A DNA stretch of 64,000 nucleotides. Origin: Kaistella carnis. Its GTDB lineage: Bacteria > Bacteroidota > Bacteroidia > Flavobacteriales > Weeksellaceae. The stretch lies in contig NZ_CP034159.1 of the NCBI RefSeq assembly GCF_003860585.1, forward strand, positions 2,418,001 through 2,482,000, written 5' to 3'. The notes below the pieces were generated by a model that was given only the letters and a program-made list of their open reading frames with translations, was not told where the DNA came from and searched no databases. The position numbers were made by a program, and so were the translations under genes. Below are positions 62,467 to 64,000 of this stretch, piece after piece; position 1 is the first letter of the stretch; the number at the start of each line of letters is the position of its first letter.

Positions 62467-63162
62467 ATGAAAATTCAGCACATTTTTTTTGACCTCGACA
62501 ATACCCTTTGGGATCACCGCGGAAACGCTTATTTAACCTTAAAAGAAATTTTTAAAAGAGAAGAAGTCCGCGAAAAATACAATCTTGATTTTGAAGATTT
62601 CCACCGCGAGTATTTTACCATTAATGAACGGCTTTGGGAACAAATCCGCGATGGCGAAATTGATAAGGACTATTTAAGGCAACACCGCTTCTACGATTCT
62701 TTCCTTTTTTTCGGAATTGATGATCTTGCGTTGGCCCAAACTTTTGAAAATAATTTCCTGGACGAAATTCTTAATTTTAATGACTTGGTTCCCGGCGCTT
62801 TTCAAATTTTAGAATATCTATATGACAAAGGCTACCATATTCATATTCTTTCCAATGGATTTAAAGAAGTAACGCACCGTAAATGTGAATTGTCGGGAAT
62901 TCATAATTATTTTCAAACGATTACGAGCGCTGATGAAATTAACATTCGCAAACCAAAACCGGAGATTTTTGACTACGCTTTAAAAAAAGCAAATGCTGCT
63001 CCCGAAGAGTCTATGATGATTGGTGATGACTGGATTGCAGATGTTGAAGGAGCAAAATCATTTGGTTTAGAGGTGGTGTATTTTGATGTCTTCGATGACA
63101 AATTTGAGGCTGATGGTGTAAAAGTCATCAAAAAATTAGTAGAACTCAAAGATATTTTATAA
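62467..63162 (+). CDS. YjjG-family noncanonical pyrimidine nucleotidase (HAD superfamily)
   Basis: A 231-residue HAD phosphatase. Motif I is FFDLDNTLWDH with the nucleophile Asp, motif II is HILSNGF, the Lys is in NIRKPKPEIF and motif IV is MIGDDWIADVEGAKSFG. YjjG dephosphorylates modified pyrimidine nucleotides to keep them out of DNA. The ATG at 62467 is used; a TTG at 62458 lies inside the -7 element. Confidence 0.88.
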   Translation: MKIQHIFFDLDNTLWDHRGNAYLTLKEIFKREEVREKYNLDFEDFHREYFTINERLWEQIRDGEIDKDYLRQHRFYDSFLFFGIDDLALAQTFENNFLDEILNFNDLVPGAFQILEYLYDKGYHIHILSNGFKEVTHRKCELSGIHNYFQTITSADEINIRKPKPEIFDYALKKANAAPEESMMIGDDWIADVEGAKSFGLEVVYFDVFDDKFEADGVKVIKKLVELKDIL

Positions 63163-63173
63163 AAAAAAAGAAG

Positions 63174-63193
63174 CCGTCTCAATACTGAGGCGG
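63174..63193 (+). terminator. Rho-independent terminator of the YjjG-like gene
   Basis: CCGTCTC and GAGGCGG pair (one G.T), with flanking A and T runs extending the stem. It may be shared with the left end of the IS1182-type element. Confidence 0.75.
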
Positions 63194-63262
63194 TTTTTTC
63201 TGTGTTTAACATTTGTCAGTTTTAAAGGGTTTTACTATCTTTAAGTATTGATAATCAATTAT

Positions 63263-64000
63263 ATGAGTATTAAATTTAAAGATTATAACCAGCAACAAAA
63301 TTGGTTATTCCCACCATCAATCGAGGAATTGATTCCAGAAAATCATCCCGTTCGGGTCGTTAATGGAATTATTGAACAACTGGATTTACGATTGCTCATT
63401 GAAGAGTATAGTAAAGATGGCAAACCGAGCTTTCATCCCAAGATGATGCTTAAGGTGATGGTTTACGCTTATATGGATAATACGTATTCCAGCAGGAAGA
63501 TCGAAAAAGCGATGCGTGAGAATATTAATTTTATGTGGTTGTCCGCTCAACAGGTCGCAGACCATAACACCATCGCACGTTTTCGGAGCAAGAAACTCAA
63601 GACTATTTTCAAAGACATTTTCAAACAGGTCGTCCTGTTATTAGCAGAGGAAGGACTCGTTAGCTTGAAAGAAGTTTTTACCGATGGAACTAAGATAGAG
63701 TCTATTGCCGGGAGATATACCTTCGTTTGGGGCAATGCCATTAAAACCAGAAAAGAGAAGATGGCAGAACAACTTGAACAAATGTGGAACTATGCCCAAA
63801 GCATTGCTGAGGAAGAAGACAGCGATCCTACACCACCGGAGTTTAAAACCATCGATAAAGACAAAATAGAGAAGACCGCCAAGAAAATAGAAGAGATCAT
63901 CAGCAAAAACCCGAAGGCATCCACCAAAGCAAAGGCAAAATTAAGATACATTCAAAAGAATTTTTCTCAGAACCTGGATAAGTACCAGGAGCAGGAAAAG
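63263..64000 (+). CDS. IS1182-family transposase, N-terminal part (cut by the window end)
   Basis: The first 246 codons are open to the last base of the window. The N-terminal DUF772-like domain (FKDYNQQQNWLFPPSIEELIPENHPV, GKPSFHPKMMLKVMVYAY) and ADHNTIARFR are typical of IS1182 transposases. Asp141 in FTDGTKIES is the first DDE residue. A basic, helical insertion follows (about residues 170-246). The second half and right end are outside the window, so integrity is not known. Confidence 0.85.
   Translation, partial: MSIKFKDYNQQQNWLFPPSIEELIPENHPVRVVNGIIEQLDLRLLIEEYSKDGKPSFHPKMMLKVMVYAYMDNTYSSRKIEKAMRENINFMWLSAQQVADHNTIARFRSKKLKTIFKDIFKQVVLLLAEEGLVSLKEVFTDGTKIESIAGRYTFVWGNAIKTRKEKMAEQLEQMWNYAQSIAEEEDSDPTPPEFKTIDKDKIEKTAKKIEEIISKNPKASTKAKAKLRYIQKNFSQNLDKYQEQEK

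Overview
The window is chromosomal DNA from a low-GC member of the Bacteroidota, most likely the family Weeksellaceae (Chryseobacterium, Kaistella or Epilithonimonas type). The evidence is a fused CcoNO cbb3 oxidase, a 758-residue aconitase, DUF4251 and DUF4349 lipoproteins, HU-CCDC81-like and GxxExxY proteins, almost no Shine-Dalgarno sequences, and repeated matches to the Bacteroidota primary-sigma promoter (TTG, 17-23 bases, TAnnTTTG). Genus is inferred from remembered relatives, not from a search. No rRNA, tRNA or CRISPR array was seen. Coding density is high, and the longest gene-free stretch is about 236 bases (15218-15453).

Layout. 1-3200: start of a lipoprotein gene, the MeaB GTPase, a DUF4251 lipoprotein, an M48 lipoprotein protease and a small membrane protein. 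3187-10005 (minus): a long run, pgi-folD-queE-sugar-phosphate transferase-mlaE-mlaF-outer membrane barrel. 10130-15217 (minus): envelope proteins, a PerM/AI-2E permease and Lon. 15454-21422 (plus): a PpiD-like foldase, MlaD, a membrane Fe-S protein, a CCG-domain Fe-S protein and a conserved small protein. 21520-25891: a glycosyltransferase, a flippase, a lipoprotein and serS.

25947-36485 is the respiratory block. The cbb3 oxidase genes run leftward: ccoI, ccoS, ccoNO, ccoQ, ccoP, ccoG, ccoH and a TauE/SafE-like membrane protein. A Crp-family regulator diverges from ccoI, with a palindrome between them. A perfect 19-bp hairpin separates the structural genes from ccoG.

36550-47722: panB, a c-type heme protein, an Ig-like lipoprotein, a serine hydrolase, a 2-hydroxyacid dehydrogenase, a GxxExxY gene flanked on both sides by paired inverted repeats, a thioesterase, a membrane HU-like protein and a TonB-dependent receptor preceded by a TPP riboswitch (hence probably a thiamine importer). 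47908-64000: aconitase, a second TonB-type receptor, a surface protein, RluA, NUDIX, XerD, dCMP deaminase, enoyl-CoA hydratase, a divergent katA/oxyR pair, metK under a SAM-II-type riboswitch, an ECF-like sigma factor followed by a 44-codon gene, a YjjG nucleotidase and an IS1182-type transposase cut by the window edge.

Most of the window is core genome. The best candidates for something less described are the GxxExxY cassette with its paired repeats, the sigma-factor/44-residue-protein pair with a short upstream ORF, the palindromes at lon and at ccoI/crp, and a set of promoters lying so close to start codons that nearly leaderless mRNAs are predicted.
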